From Nesterenkonia haasae (GTDB lineage: Bacteria > Actinomycetota > Actinomycetes > Actinomycetales > Micrococcaceae), in the NCBI RefSeq assembly GCF_010119385.1, contig NZ_VFIE01000017.1, forward strand, positions 396,018 to 460,017: a stretch of DNA of 64,000 nucleotides. The letters run 5' to 3'. The notes beneath the pieces are model-generated. The model was given only the letters and a program-made list of their open reading frames with translations. It did no database searches and was not told where the DNA came from. Numbering within the stretch: the first letter of the stretch is position 1; each line of letters opens with the position of its first letter. The position numbers and the translations under genes were made by a program. This document shows, piece after piece, positions 17,728 through 25,831 of the stretch.

Positions 17728-19068
17728 TCAAATCATCCCCAAATACGTGTTGACTTCAAATGGAGAGACGTTGACGCGGTACTCGTCCCATTCTTGCCGT
17801 TTGTTGCGCAGGAGGTTGTCGAACACCTGCTCACCGAGCACACTGGCGACCAGCTCAGAATCCTCCATTTGCCGGATAGCGTCGTGCAAGGTGCCAGGAA
17901 GGGGTTTTAGGCCCAGGACTTTGCGCTCGGCGGTGGTCAGTGACCACACGTCCTCATTGACGTGATCCGGCAACTCATAGCCCTCCTGAATACCTTTCAG
18001 TCCGGCACCGATGACCATGGCATAGGCCAGATACGGGTTAGCGGCCGAGTCGATGCCGCGGAACTCTACCCGGGCTGAGCCGCCCTTAGTGGGTTTGTAG
18101 AGAGGGACTCTGATGAGCGCCGAGCGGTTGTTGTGACCCCACGAAATGTGGCTGGGAGCCTCTCCGCCACCCCAGAGCCGCTTATACGAGTTGACGAACT
18201 GGTTTGTGACCGCGGTGAACTCCGGTGCATGGGTCAGAATCCCGGCAATGAACTGCCGCGCTGTCGTGGAGAGGTTGAACTCAGCGTTGGGACTGAAGAA
18301 GGCATTGGTATCCCCCTCGAAGAGGCTGAAATGAGTGTGCATCGCTGAGCCAGGGTGCTCGCTGAAAGGCTTGGGCATAAATGTCGCGTACTTGCCGTGG
18401 GCCAACGCCACTTCCTTGACGATGGTGCGGAAAGTCAGAATATTATCCGCGGTCGTCAACGCATCTGCATAGCGCAGGTCAATTTCGTTCTGGCCTGGAC
18501 CGACCTCATTGTGGCTGAACTCCACAGAGATCCCTACTGCTTCCAGCATGTTCACGGTGTGGCGTCGTAGGTCCTGGGCCACGGAACCAGTGATGTGGTC
18601 GAAGTACCCGGACCGGTCCGCAGGCACGGGCCGCCCGCTGCTGTCCATCTCCTCCGATTCCAGCAGATAGAACTCAATCTCCGGATGTGTGTAACAGGTG
18701 AAACCCATTTGCCCGGCTGCGTCGAGCTGGCGCCGCAAAACGTACCGGGGGTCACCTACGGCAGCCTCTTGGTCTGGGGTGAGGATGTCGCAGAACATCC
18801 GCGCTGTGGGCTCATCCTCACTGCGCCAGGGAAGGATCTGGAAGCTGGAAGGGTCCGGCTTCAACAGCATGTCCGACTCGAACACTCGGGAAAGTCCCTC
18901 AATGGAGGACCCGTCAAACCCCAGCCCCTCTGCAAAGGCACCTTCTACTTCAGCGGGAGCAAGCGCTACCGACTTCAGCGCTCCGACCACATCGGAGAAC
19001 CATAGGCGGACAAATCGGACATCGCGCTCCTCAATGGTGCGCAGTACAAATTCCTGCTGCCGATCCAT
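17728..19068 (-). CDS. glnA2: Glutamine synthetase-like enzyme GlnA2
   Basis: 446 aa from the ATG at 19068 with AGGAGG upstream. GSI-alpha-type sequence: FDGSSIEGLSRV, EIEFYLLESEEM, VGPGQNEIDLRYADAL, KPFSEHPGSAMHTHFS and NRSALIRVP. At the place of the adenylylation tyrosine it has VWSLTTAERK, with Trp, so GlnE should not regulate it. The glnA2-glnE pair is conserved in actinobacteria. Some Streptomyces GlnA paralogues act on polyamines instead of ammonia, so glutamine synthetase activity is not certain. Confidence 0.93.
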   Translation of the reverse strand: MDRQQEFVLRTIEERDVRFVRLWFSDVVGALKSVALAPAEVEGAFAEGLGFDGSSIEGLSRVFESDMLLKPDPSSFQILPWRSEDEPTARMFCDILTPDQEAAVGDPRYVLRRQLDAAGQMGFTCYTHPEIEFYLLESEEMDSSGRPVPADRSGYFDHITGSVAQDLRRHTVNMLEAVGISVEFSHNEVGPGQNEIDLRYADALTTADNILTFRTIVKEVALAHGKYATFMPKPFSEHPGSAMHTHFSLFEGDTNAFFSPNAEFNLSTTARQFIAGILTHAPEFTAVTNQFVNSYKRLWGGGEAPSHISWGHNNRSALIRVPLYKPTKGGSARVEFRGIDSAANPYLAYAMVIGAGLKGIQEGYELPDHVNEDVWSLTTAERKVLGLKPLPGTLHDAIRQMEDSELVASVLGEQVFDNLLRNKRQEWDEYRVNVSPFEVNTYLGMI

Positions 19069-19156
19069 GCTGATATTCCGCCTCCTGAAATTGGTCCTGC
19101 TCAAGCCATGCCCACTCTACCCAACCTCAGAGGCGCACCGGAGTAGTCTTGAGGCC

Positions 19157-20023
19157 ATGTCCAATGATGAGCACAGCGCGCCCTACAACGGCCCGGAGAA
19201 AGCCGCTGCGGCAGAGACTCCGAAGAGGATCCGCACCCACCATCTTCAACGCTTCAAGAACGATGGTCAGAAGTTCAGCATGCTTACCGCTTATGACGCG
19301 ATGATGGCCAATGTCTTCGATGAGGCAGGCATTGAGGTTCTCCTGGTGGGCGACTCCGCTGCCAATGTTATGCAAGGCAGCTCCTCGACACTGAGTATCA
19401 CTGTGAATGAGCTGCTGGTCTACGCAAAGTCCGTAGTCAACGGGGTCAGCCGTTCACTTGTTGTTGCCGACTTGCCCTTCGGCAGTTATCAGGTCTCCCC
19501 GGAGCAAGCGGTGGGCACAGCCGTTCGTTTCATGAAGGAAGCTGGAGTGCATGCGGTGAAAATGGAGGCGCATGCGGCAACAGTGCCTCACGTAAAGGCG
19601 GTGGTGGAGGCGGGAATTCCTGTCATGGCGCATATCGGATTCACCCCACAGTCGGAACATCAGCTGGGCGGGTTTCGGGTCCAGGGCCGGGGTGAACACG
19701 CCAAGAAGGTGATCGACGACGCTCTCGCCCTGGAGTCAGCCGGAGCGTTCTGCGTCCTGGTAGAGATGATTCCTGCTGAGCTCACCGCTGACCTTGAGGC
19801 AGCGCTGCAGGTACCGACGATCGGCATTGGCGCCGGAGACGCAGCCACCGGCCAGGTGCTGGTCTGGCAGGACATGCTCGGGTTGAACAACGGCCGGCTT
19901 CCCCGGTTCGTCAAGCAGTACGCAGATCTGCGCGGGACGATCACCGATGCGGTACAGAGTTTCCGTCGCGACGTAATCGATGGGAAATTTCCTGGCCAGG
20001 AGCATAGCTTTCGAGCTGAGTGA
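19157..20023 (+). CDS. panB: 3-methyl-2-oxobutanoate hydroxymethyltransferase
   Basis: 288 aa. PanB transfers a hydroxymethyl group from methylene-THF to 2-oxoisovalerate, the first step of pantothenate synthesis. Motifs: SMLTAYDAMMANVFDEAGI, LLVGDSAANVMQG, ADLPFGSYQVSPEQA, MAHIGFTPQSEHQLGGFRVQ and PTIGIGAGDAATGQVLVWQD. The usual KLEGG near the substrate is KMEAHA here, a mild variation. The start ATG at 19157 fits the family; the frame runs open far upstream through the opposite-strand glnA2 but that part is not coding. Divergent from glnA2, as in mycobacteria. Confidence 0.95.
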   Translation: MSNDEHSAPYNGPEKAAAAETPKRIRTHHLQRFKNDGQKFSMLTAYDAMMANVFDEAGIEVLLVGDSAANVMQGSSSTLSITVNELLVYAKSVVNGVSRSLVVADLPFGSYQVSPEQAVGTAVRFMKEAGVHAVKMEAHAATVPHVKAVVEAGIPVMAHIGFTPQSEHQLGGFRVQGRGEHAKKVIDDALALESAGAFCVLVEMIPAELTADLEAALQVPTIGIGAGDAATGQVLVWQDMLGLNNGRLPRFVKQYADLRGTITDAVQSFRRDVIDGKFPGQEHSFRAE

Positions 20024-20039
20024 GGGCACTCCAGGCGGC

Positions 20040-20207
20040 TCAGGCGTCGTCGCCGTCGTCTTCCCACTCTTCGTTGCGCTGCTCCACCTTCTCCAGCGCT
20101 CGGGCGGCCTCAGCGTAGGACTTGTACGGGCCCAGAAGGTGCTTCCACGAGGATTGGGCACCGTGCTCCACTTGGCCGGTCGTCATGTTGTACCAATAGT
20201 CAGTCAC
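20040..20207 (-). CDS. Small SPOR-like conserved actinobacterial protein
   Basis: 55 aa, starting GTG at 20207 with GGTGAG just upstream. Sequence begins VTDYWYNMTTGQVEHGAQSS, then WKHLLGPYKSYAEAARALEK and an acidic tail. The pattern (tryptophan-rich start, GPY, then an amphipathic AARALE helix) recalls a single SPOR-type repeat and is a recognisable small protein beside map in Micrococcales. Function unknown; it has no signal peptide, so it is probably cytoplasmic. It converges with panB and faces away from map. Confidence 0.75.
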   Translation of the reverse strand: MTDYWYNMTTGQVEHGAQSSWKHLLGPYKSYAEAARALEKVEQRNEEWEDDGDDA

Positions 20208-20254
20208 CTCACCAGACTACGCCCTCCGGGGGTGTGACCGATAGAATCGAGCAC

Positions 20255-21139
20255 ATGCCTTCTGCACCTTCTCCCGCCCCTGTCGGGACTCTCGTTCCAG
20301 GTTTTCTGACGCCGAAAAGGACGGTCCCAGAGCACATTGACAAGCCCAACTACGTCGGCCTGTCAGAGCCACCGAAGTACACCGGTCCTGATGCCTTCGA
20401 TGCTGAAACCGTGGCGCGAATTCGGCGGGCTGGCCAGTTGGCAGCGAACTGTATGGTGGCCACTGGGGATTTGATCCGGCCCGGCATCACGACCGATGAA
20501 TTGGATGCCTTCGCTCATGACTACCTCATCCAGCGCGGCGCCTACCCTTCATGCTTGTCGTACCGAGGTTTCCCGAAGTCGATCTGCACCTCAGTCAATG
20601 AAGTGATCTGTCACGGCATCCCCGACTCAACGGTGCTGCAAGAAGGGGACATCGTAAATCTCGACATCACCGCGTTCCTCGATGGCGTTCACGGGGACCA
20701 CAACGTCACGTTCCTGGTGGGGGAAGTCGATGAGGAATCCCGCCTGCTTGTAGAACGCACCCATGAGGCCATGATGCGCGGTATCAAAGCGGTGAAGCCG
20801 GGACGGCCGATCAACGTCATCGGCCGTGCCATTGAATCGTACGCCCGACGTTTCAACTACGGAGTCGTCCGTGAGTTCATTGGTCACGGTGTGGGCCCTG
20901 CATTTCATACGGGGCTGGTCATTCCCCATTACGACGCCGCCCCCGACTATTCTCAGCCGATCGAACCTGGGATGGTCTTCACCATTGAGCCCATGCTGAC
21001 CCTCGGGACGCGGCATTGGGACATGTGGGAGGACGGCTGGACTGCAGTGACTCGGGACCGGAAGCGCACCGCACAGTTCGAACACACTATCCTCGCCACA
21101 GAGAGCGGAACTGAAATTCTCACCGCGCCTACTGCCTGA
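20255..21139 (+). CDS. map: Type I methionine aminopeptidase
   Basis: 294 aa from the ATG at 20255 (GTG at 20234 is an alternative). It removes N-terminal Met from new proteins. Metal ligands occur in order: NLDITAFLDGVHGDHNVTF (two Asp), FIGHGVGPAFHTG (His), FTIEPML (Glu) and QFEHTILA (Glu), with the substrate His in EVICHGIPD. A roughly 45-residue N-terminal extension rich in Pro (PAPVGTLVPGFLTPKRTVPE) is typical of actinobacterial MapB proteins and may bind the ribosome or SH3 partners. Confidence 0.96.
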   Translation: MPSAPSPAPVGTLVPGFLTPKRTVPEHIDKPNYVGLSEPPKYTGPDAFDAETVARIRRAGQLAANCMVATGDLIRPGITTDELDAFAHDYLIQRGAYPSCLSYRGFPKSICTSVNEVICHGIPDSTVLQEGDIVNLDITAFLDGVHGDHNVTFLVGEVDEESRLLVERTHEAMMRGIKAVKPGRPINVIGRAIESYARRFNYGVVREFIGHGVGPAFHTGLVIPHYDAAPDYSQPIEPGMVFTIEPMLTLGTRHWDMWEDGWTAVTRDRKRTAQFEHTILATESGTEILTAPTA

Positions 21140-21180
21140 GAATAGCCCAGTCGATGGTGTGGGCACGCTATTCTGTTGGG
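21140..21180 (+). terminator. Probable terminator after map
   Basis: Arms GAATAGC (21140-21146) and GCTATTC (21167-21173), with an inner CCAG/TGGG stem, start directly after the map stop and are followed by a short T-containing stretch. Confidence 0.5.
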
Positions 21181-21239
21181 TGAATCACAGCGGTGCAGCG
21201 TGGCGCCGGTTTCCCTCTTTTGCCTGACCCTGGAGAGTC

Positions 21240-22109
21240 ATGACCAAACCAGATACGTTCGCGCCCGCTGCCGAGGCGATGGGCCCCGCCAGCGCAACCC
21301 TTCCCCCACTTCCACATAGAGCCATCGGAATTGACGTGGGCGGTACGGGAATCAAGGGTGGAATCGTCAACCTGCGCAAAGGAAGCCTGACGGGGAAAAG
21401 GTTCCGCATCCCTACACCTAAGCCGGCAACTCCGGAAGCGGTTGCTGCTGTCATTGGGGAGATTCTCGATGAGCTTCTCTCACGCGAGAAGGCACCTGCT
21501 GCCGAGGAACTGTCCGTCGGAGTCACAGTGCCGGGGATCGTGATTGACAACGTGGTGCTTTCGGCAGCCAACATTGATGAAACCTGGTTGGAGTGCGATA
21601 CGACGCAACTGCTGAAGAGCCTGCCTGGCCGGACCTCCACGCTCAATGACGCAGATGCGGCAGGTTTAGCTGAGGCGCGTTATGGTGCGGGCGCCAATCG
21701 GCCAGGGACCATCATGACCGTGACACTGGGAACTGGTGTCGGAACCGCAATAGTCCACGACGGAGTCTTGGTGCCGAACTCTGAGTTGGGGCATCTGGAG
21801 TTTGAAGGCGAGAATCCCGCCGAGCGTAAGGTCTCGGCTGCTGCGCGTGAGCGTCTGGATATGCCCTGGGCCGAGTATGGGGAGACCTTGCGACGGTTCT
21901 TAGTCCACATTGAGCGGATTCAACCCGTCAGCAAGTTCATCATCGGCGGAGGGATCTCTAAGCGCAGTGAGGACTTCTTGCCCGCGGTGACAGGACTCCG
22001 CGCCGAGGTGGTGCCCGCCCAGCTGACGAATGATGCTGGAATCGTCGGTGCCGCGCTTTATGCCGCTGAACGTGCGCGAACCGCCGATCTGCGATCGGCA
22101 CACGCTTAG
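21240..22109 (+). CDS. ppgK: Polyphosphate glucokinase
   Basis: 289 aa, ROK family. PpgK phosphorylates glucose with polyphosphate (and usually ATP), an actinobacterial trait. Motifs: RAIGIDVGGTGIKGGIV (phosphate loop), VGVTVPGIVIDNVV, LNDADAAGLAEARYG (catalytic Asp), MTVTLGTGVGTAIVHDG, NSELGHLEFEG and FIIGGGISKRSEDF. The zinc-binding cysteine cluster of ordinary ROK glucokinases is absent, as expected for PpgK. The first 25 residues are an unconserved Pro/Ala-rich leader. Confidence 0.95.
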   Translation: MTKPDTFAPAAEAMGPASATLPPLPHRAIGIDVGGTGIKGGIVNLRKGSLTGKRFRIPTPKPATPEAVAAVIGEILDELLSREKAPAAEELSVGVTVPGIVIDNVVLSAANIDETWLECDTTQLLKSLPGRTSTLNDADAAGLAEARYGAGANRPGTIMTVTLGTGVGTAIVHDGVLVPNSELGHLEFEGENPAERKVSAAARERLDMPWAEYGETLRRFLVHIERIQPVSKFIIGGGISKRSEDFLPAVTGLRAEVVPAQLTNDAGIVGAALYAAERARTADLRSAHA

Positions 22110-22290
22110 CGAGACTTTGCTCACTTTTCTTTCTTGAACCCCGTGTTACAGGAGTGTTTCGTGTAGCGTCTCGGTTCTCGCTTCACGCGGATGGTGGTCA
22201 TCTGGCCATGTCCGCAAGGAGCCAACCGTAGAAGTAGATGACGCACCGAGCGTCTCCATGAGACCCCGTAAGACATAAGAAAGTGATGCA

Positions 22291-22446
22291 ATGCGCAGCC
22301 TCAAAGAGAGCATCTTCAAGTCCCCTAAGAACAGCAACCGAATTCTCAACGTTCTCCGAGCGTCGGACCACACCGAAAGCCGCTCCGTCATGAACATCGC
22401 CTACGGGCAGCCCAGCCTCGGCAGCCACTCCGGGTTCAATCGCTGA
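22291..22446 (+). CDS. Small basic protein, unrecognised
   Basis: 51 aa starting MRSLKESIFKSPKNSNRIL and ending SLGSHSGFNR. Not recognised. Support for coding: the third codon positions are overwhelmingly G or C, as in neighbouring genes; an in-frame TAA at 22276 ends the frame just before; the ATG is the only sensible start, with a weak GAAAG seven bases upstream; and a good terminator follows the stop by 17 bases. No membrane segment; the first half is basic (pI high). It stands alone between ppgK and tRNA-Val after a 180-bp gap that could hold its promoter. Confidence 0.5.
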   Translation: MRSLKESIFKSPKNSNRILNVLRASDHTESRSVMNIAYGQPSLGSHSGFNR

Positions 22447-22463
22447 GACCCAGGGCGTAGCGT

Positions 22464-22510
22464 GCGCCGAGCCGGGTCCCTCGTGGACACCGACTCGGCG
22501 CTCATTTGCT
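22464..22510 (+). terminator. Terminator after the small ORF
   Basis: Arms 22464-22475 (GCGCCGAGCCGG) and 22490-22501 pair at 11 of 12 positions, with a 14-base loop, followed by TCATTTGCT. It ends the small ORF transcript just before the tRNA. Confidence 0.65.
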
Positions 22511-22541
22511 ACTATTACTCCTTGTGCCGTTCGCGGTACTT

Positions 22542-22618
22542 GCGCCGATAGCTCAGTTGGTTAGAGCACTGCGTTTACACCGCAGGTGTCGGGAGTTCGA
22601 GTCTCTCTCGGCGCACCA
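22542..22618 (+). tRNA. tRNA-Val (anticodon UAC)
   Basis: Full cloverleaf: 7-bp acceptor GCGCCGA/TCGGCGC, D-arm GCTC-AGTTGGTTA-GAGC, anticodon stem CTGCG/CGCAG with loop TTTACAC (anticodon TAC), five-base variable loop, T-arm GGGAG-TTCGAGT-CTCTC, discriminator A at 22615 and an encoded CCA at 22616-22618. Confidence 0.97.
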
Positions 22619-22631
22619 TAATTCTGAAGGT

Positions 22632-24122
22632 CTATTGTGGATCGAGATTGCTGATCGCAGGCCCTTCAAGAACCTCCCCGTCTGGGGCGAACCGTGAGGC
22701 ATGCAGCGGACAATCCCAAGAGCACTCCGCGTCGTTCCACGTCAGCACTCCTCCCAAATGCGGGCACACTGCCGAGACTCGCCGGGTCACACCGCCGACT
22801 GTGGAGCTGCCGACTGGTTGGCCACCGAGCCGTCCTACCTCTCCCTGACCCTCATCGGGTGCCTCCTCCGGAAGCGTCCCAAGCTCGGCTTTGGCCCAGT
22901 CCCGGGTCATTCGCGCACCGATCGATGCGTTGTCCTTGAGGCTGGTGGTCAGTCCGCTGACGGAGGGCGAGCGTTCGGTCAGAGTCGTTGCCCATGGCAT
23001 GTGTCCACCGAGGATCTGCGAAGTGATGGCCAATGCGGCAGCAACCCCGTTGGTCATGCCCCATTTGTTGAAACCGGTCGCGACGAACATTGAACCGCCA
23101 CCGCCCGGGAGCAGACCGAAGTACGGCACACCGTCTGCCGGACGGTAGTCCTGAGCAGACCAGGCATGGGTCCGCTGCGCGCCCGGGAAGTGACGGTGCG
23201 TCCAAGCCTCCAAATCACGTACGGCCTCCGCCGGCGATGCAGCTCTGCCCACTTCGTGCCCGTTGCCGCCGACCACCAGCAGCTCGTCACCCGCTATCGG
23301 CGCCGACCTCAAACTGCGGCCCGGGGCGTCCACTCCGAGGTACATCCCCTGGGGAGGGGTCATTCCTGACGGAAGCGTGAACGCCTGCGCGTAGGAACGG
23401 AGCCCCTGCATTCTGGCAAAGTGAGCGCCACGGTCGAGGACCGGCGTGCCGGTAGCCAGCACCAAACTGCCACTGGTGAGATTCCCGGCAGTGGTTTCGA
23501 TTGCTACCGGCGGACCTGAAGCGGCACCGACCAGGCGCGTCTGTTCAAAGATCAGCCCGCCGCGGTCCAGCACCTCGGTAGCGAGGCTCTGCAGTACCGC
23601 TGTTGGTTGGATTTGAGCTTGATCCGCCAGCCGTACCGCCCCTGCAATTGGATAAGGCAGTTCATCAACTTCTGCCCATTCCGCCTTGACCCCCGCCGCT
23701 TGGCAGGCTTCAAGCTCCTCCTCCAGTGTTCCAATACTGTCTGAGAAGTGTGCATACGTGTATGCAGGGCGCCTTTGGTATTCGACACCGCGGTCCTCCA
23801 AGTACCGCAACAACCAGGATTGGGCTTCACGATTGCCGTCGACATAGGCCTGGAGAATTTCGTCCGACCGGGAAGAGCGGACCGCTGAGAGGTTGGTGCC
23901 CTGAAGAAGGGAGACTTTCCCTGTGGTGTTTCCGGTAGCAACTGCCCCGACCTGCCGAGCTTCAATCACGACCACTCGCTGACCGGCTCGAGCCAGGAGC
24001 ACAGCAGTAGTCAATCCGGTCAACCCCGCTCCAACGACCACGGTATCCCAATCAGAGCCAGCTGGGAACGGACCTTGGTCGGGAACCTGCACCGACTGCG
24101 CGTCAAGCCATAGTGAACTCAT
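22632..24122 (-). CDS. FAD-dependent oxidoreductase with C-terminal Rieske domain
   Basis: 496 aa from the ATG at 24122 (AGGAG upstream). Residues about 25-400 form a DadA/DAO-type FAD domain: TVVVGAGLTGLTTAVLLARA, VVVIEARQVGAVATGNTTGK and the C-terminal GFNKWGMTNGVAAAL. Residues about 430-490 are a Rieske [2Fe-2S] domain with both ligand pairs, CPHLGG and CPLH (HASRF). This fusion is widespread in soil bacteria; members are thought to be soluble oxidoreductases passing electrons from FAD through Rieske, substrate unknown. Single gene, divergent from the helicase. A GTG at 24179 would extend it by 19 residues. Confidence 0.9.
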   Translation of the reverse strand: MSSLWLDAQSVQVPDQGPFPAGSDWDTVVVGAGLTGLTTAVLLARAGQRVVVIEARQVGAVATGNTTGKVSLLQGTNLSAVRSSRSDEILQAYVDGNREAQSWLLRYLEDRGVEYQRRPAYTYAHFSDSIGTLEEELEACQAAGVKAEWAEVDELPYPIAGAVRLADQAQIQPTAVLQSLATEVLDRGGLIFEQTRLVGAASGPPVAIETTAGNLTSGSLVLATGTPVLDRGAHFARMQGLRSYAQAFTLPSGMTPPQGMYLGVDAPGRSLRSAPIAGDELLVVGGNGHEVGRAASPAEAVRDLEAWTHRHFPGAQRTHAWSAQDYRPADGVPYFGLLPGGGGSMFVATGFNKWGMTNGVAAALAITSQILGGHMPWATTLTERSPSVSGLTTSLKDNASIGARMTRDWAKAELGTLPEEAPDEGQGEVGRLGGQPVGSSTVGGVTRRVSAVCPHLGGVLTWNDAECSWDCPLHASRFAPDGEVLEGPAISNLDPQ

Positions 24123-24495
24123 CGACAAACTTTCTCCTGGGAGCAACGGATCTCCATCTTCAAAATTGTCGCTGGACACCAGCGTGACATTGCCCCTGAA
24201 GAAGCTGACCAGGGCAGGATTGGCTGTGCGGTTCTGTACCAGTGAGTTTCGTTCAAGAGCTACTGTCGGGTATAGTAGATCAGTCGGACCTCAGTGGTCC
24301 GTGCGTCGTAGGAACGTTCTTCAGCCGAGCCAGTGGTCGTCACTGGTATCGAGCTTCATGGCAGTGGTCTTCTCGCGGCGAACTGAGTGCACCGTCCGGT
24401 GCGTTCGCGACTGCCAGGCTCTTGGTTGCACTGATTACTCATGCGCCCCGATGCCTGGCTCATCCTGAAAGGCATCCGCCATCTCTGATACACCC
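24123..24495 (+). promoter_or_regulatory. 373-bp gap with structured leader of the DEAD-box helicase gene
   Basis: No gene is seen here. A nested stem-loop spans 24360-24415: GGCAGT/ACTGCC at the base, GCGAAC (24378-24383)/GTTCGC (24403-24408), and GCACC (24389-24393)/GGTGC (24398-24402) at the tip. The octamer CAGTGGTC occurs three times (24292, 24331, 24362), the second within CCAGTG-GTCGT-CACTGG. A TATAGT at 24271 is a possible -10, giving a leader of over 200 bases. Long structured leaders are known for cold-induced RNA helicases; the role here is inference. Confidence 0.45.
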
Positions 24496-25791
24496 ATGAC
24501 GTTCGTTGACCTCAACGTACCCGCTCCCCTGGTTCGCGCTCTGGCCGCAGACGGCAAATTCCAGGCTTTTCCGATCCAGCAGCAGACTCTGCCGGACACG
24601 CTGACCGGACGCGACGTCCTGGGTCGGGGAAAAACTGGTTCTGGTAAGACGCTCGCCTTCTCCATCCCTCTGGTGGCGCAGCTTTCCGACAATGCCAAGC
24701 GAGTCCCCCGTAAGCCGCGAGGTCTTGTCCTGGCTCCCACCAGGGAGTTGGCAACTCAGATCAACGCCGTTCTGGAGCCACTGGCAGCTGCCTACGGCCT
24801 TCGGACCACCACCGTGTTCGGTGGTGTGAGCCAGAAGCGCCAGGTGGACGCCTTGCGGTCCGGTGTCGATATCCTCGTCGCTTGCCCGGGTCGGTTGGAA
24901 GATCTGCTCGACCAGGGCCAACTGACCCTAGACGCCGTTCGCGTGACTGTTCTTGATGAAGCCGACCATATGGCCGACCTTGGGTTCCTTCCGGGTGTCA
25001 CGCGTATTCTTGCAAAGACTCCTCAAGACGGTCAGCGAATGTTCTTCTCGGCAACGTTGGACAACGGCGTGGATAAGCTGGTCAAGCGATTCCTCCACAA
25101 CGAGCTGCTGCATTCAGTAGATGAAGTGACATCGCATGTCTCTGCGATGACTCACCACGTGTTCGAGGTTCCTTCAGATGAGAAGAAGCCATTGGTCAAG
25201 GCGCTGGCCTCCGGCACCGGCAAACGAATTCTATTTACCAGGACCAAGCATCAGGCTAAGAAGCTCGCCAAGCAGCTGACCGCTGATGGCACCCCAGCGG
25301 TGGATCTCCATGGCAATCTTTCGCAGAACCAGCGGGACAGAAATCTCGCTGCTTTCGGTGGCGGAGATGTGCGCGTGTTGGTTGCCACAGACGTAGCTGC
25401 TCGTGGTGTCCACGTAGATTCCGTAGAGCTCGTGGTCCACGTGGATCCACCGGCCGAGCACAAAGCGTATCTGCACCGTTCAGGACGCACCGCGCGCGCA
25501 GGGAGCAGCGGAGACGTGGTCACAGTGATGCTTCCAGAACAGCGTCACGACACGCAGGCATTGCTGCGCAAGGCAGAGATCAAGGCCCAGCCGCTAACTG
25601 TCACCAGCAACTCACCCGCCGTGGCCGAGCTGGTCGGTGCTGTCGCGGACTACGTGAAGCCACCGGTCCAGCCTCTCCAGCAGCAGAGGGCACCATCACC
25701 GCGTGGTGGACGGGGCCCGCGCAGTGCTCAAGGTTCACGCCGCAACCAGGGTGGTCGCCGCTCCAGGCAGGCCAGTGGCTCCAGAGGCTGA
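24496..25791 (+). CDS. DEAD-box RNA helicase
   Basis: 431 aa. All core motifs occur: Q motif (FQAFPIQQQTLP), I GRGKTGSGKT, Ia APTRELA, II VLDEADHMADLGF, III FSATL, IV ILFTRTKHQAK, V VATDVAARGVH and VI HRSGRTARAG. The C-terminal 60 residues are Gln/Arg/Gly-rich and probably bind RNA. It likely unwinds RNA in ribosome assembly or cold adaptation. Transcribed alone, with a structured 5' leader and a strong hairpin terminator six bases past its stop. Confidence 0.95.
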   Translation: MTFVDLNVPAPLVRALAADGKFQAFPIQQQTLPDTLTGRDVLGRGKTGSGKTLAFSIPLVAQLSDNAKRVPRKPRGLVLAPTRELATQINAVLEPLAAAYGLRTTTVFGGVSQKRQVDALRSGVDILVACPGRLEDLLDQGQLTLDAVRVTVLDEADHMADLGFLPGVTRILAKTPQDGQRMFFSATLDNGVDKLVKRFLHNELLHSVDEVTSHVSAMTHHVFEVPSDEKKPLVKALASGTGKRILFTRTKHQAKKLAKQLTADGTPAVDLHGNLSQNQRDRNLAAFGGGDVRVLVATDVAARGVHVDSVELVVHVDPPAEHKAYLHRSGRTARAGSSGDVVTVMLPEQRHDTQALLRKAEIKAQPLTVTSNSPAVAELVGAVADYVKPPVQPLQQQRAPSPRGGRGPRSAQGSRRNQGGRRSRQASGSRG

Positions 25792-25796
25792 TTGAA

Positions 25797-25820
25797 CGCC
25801 GGGAGTTGTGACTCCCGGCG
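25797..25820. terminator. Bidirectional terminator hairpin
   Basis: Perfect 10-bp arms CGCCGGGAGT (25797-25806) and ACTCCCGGCG (25811-25820) around a TGTG loop, between convergent helicase and SnoaL-like genes. Confidence 0.8.
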
Positions 25821-25831
25821 GTTCACCCATC

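Noticed and set aside
18698..19156. Long in-frame N-terminal extension of panB
   Set aside because: It runs antisense through glnA2, shows no PanB similarity and no ribosome site; the ATG at 19157 fits the family.
22082..22098. Palindrome GCCGATC-TGC-GATCGGC at the end of ppgK
   Set aside because: Lies within the last coding codons and lacks a T-run; probably coincidence.
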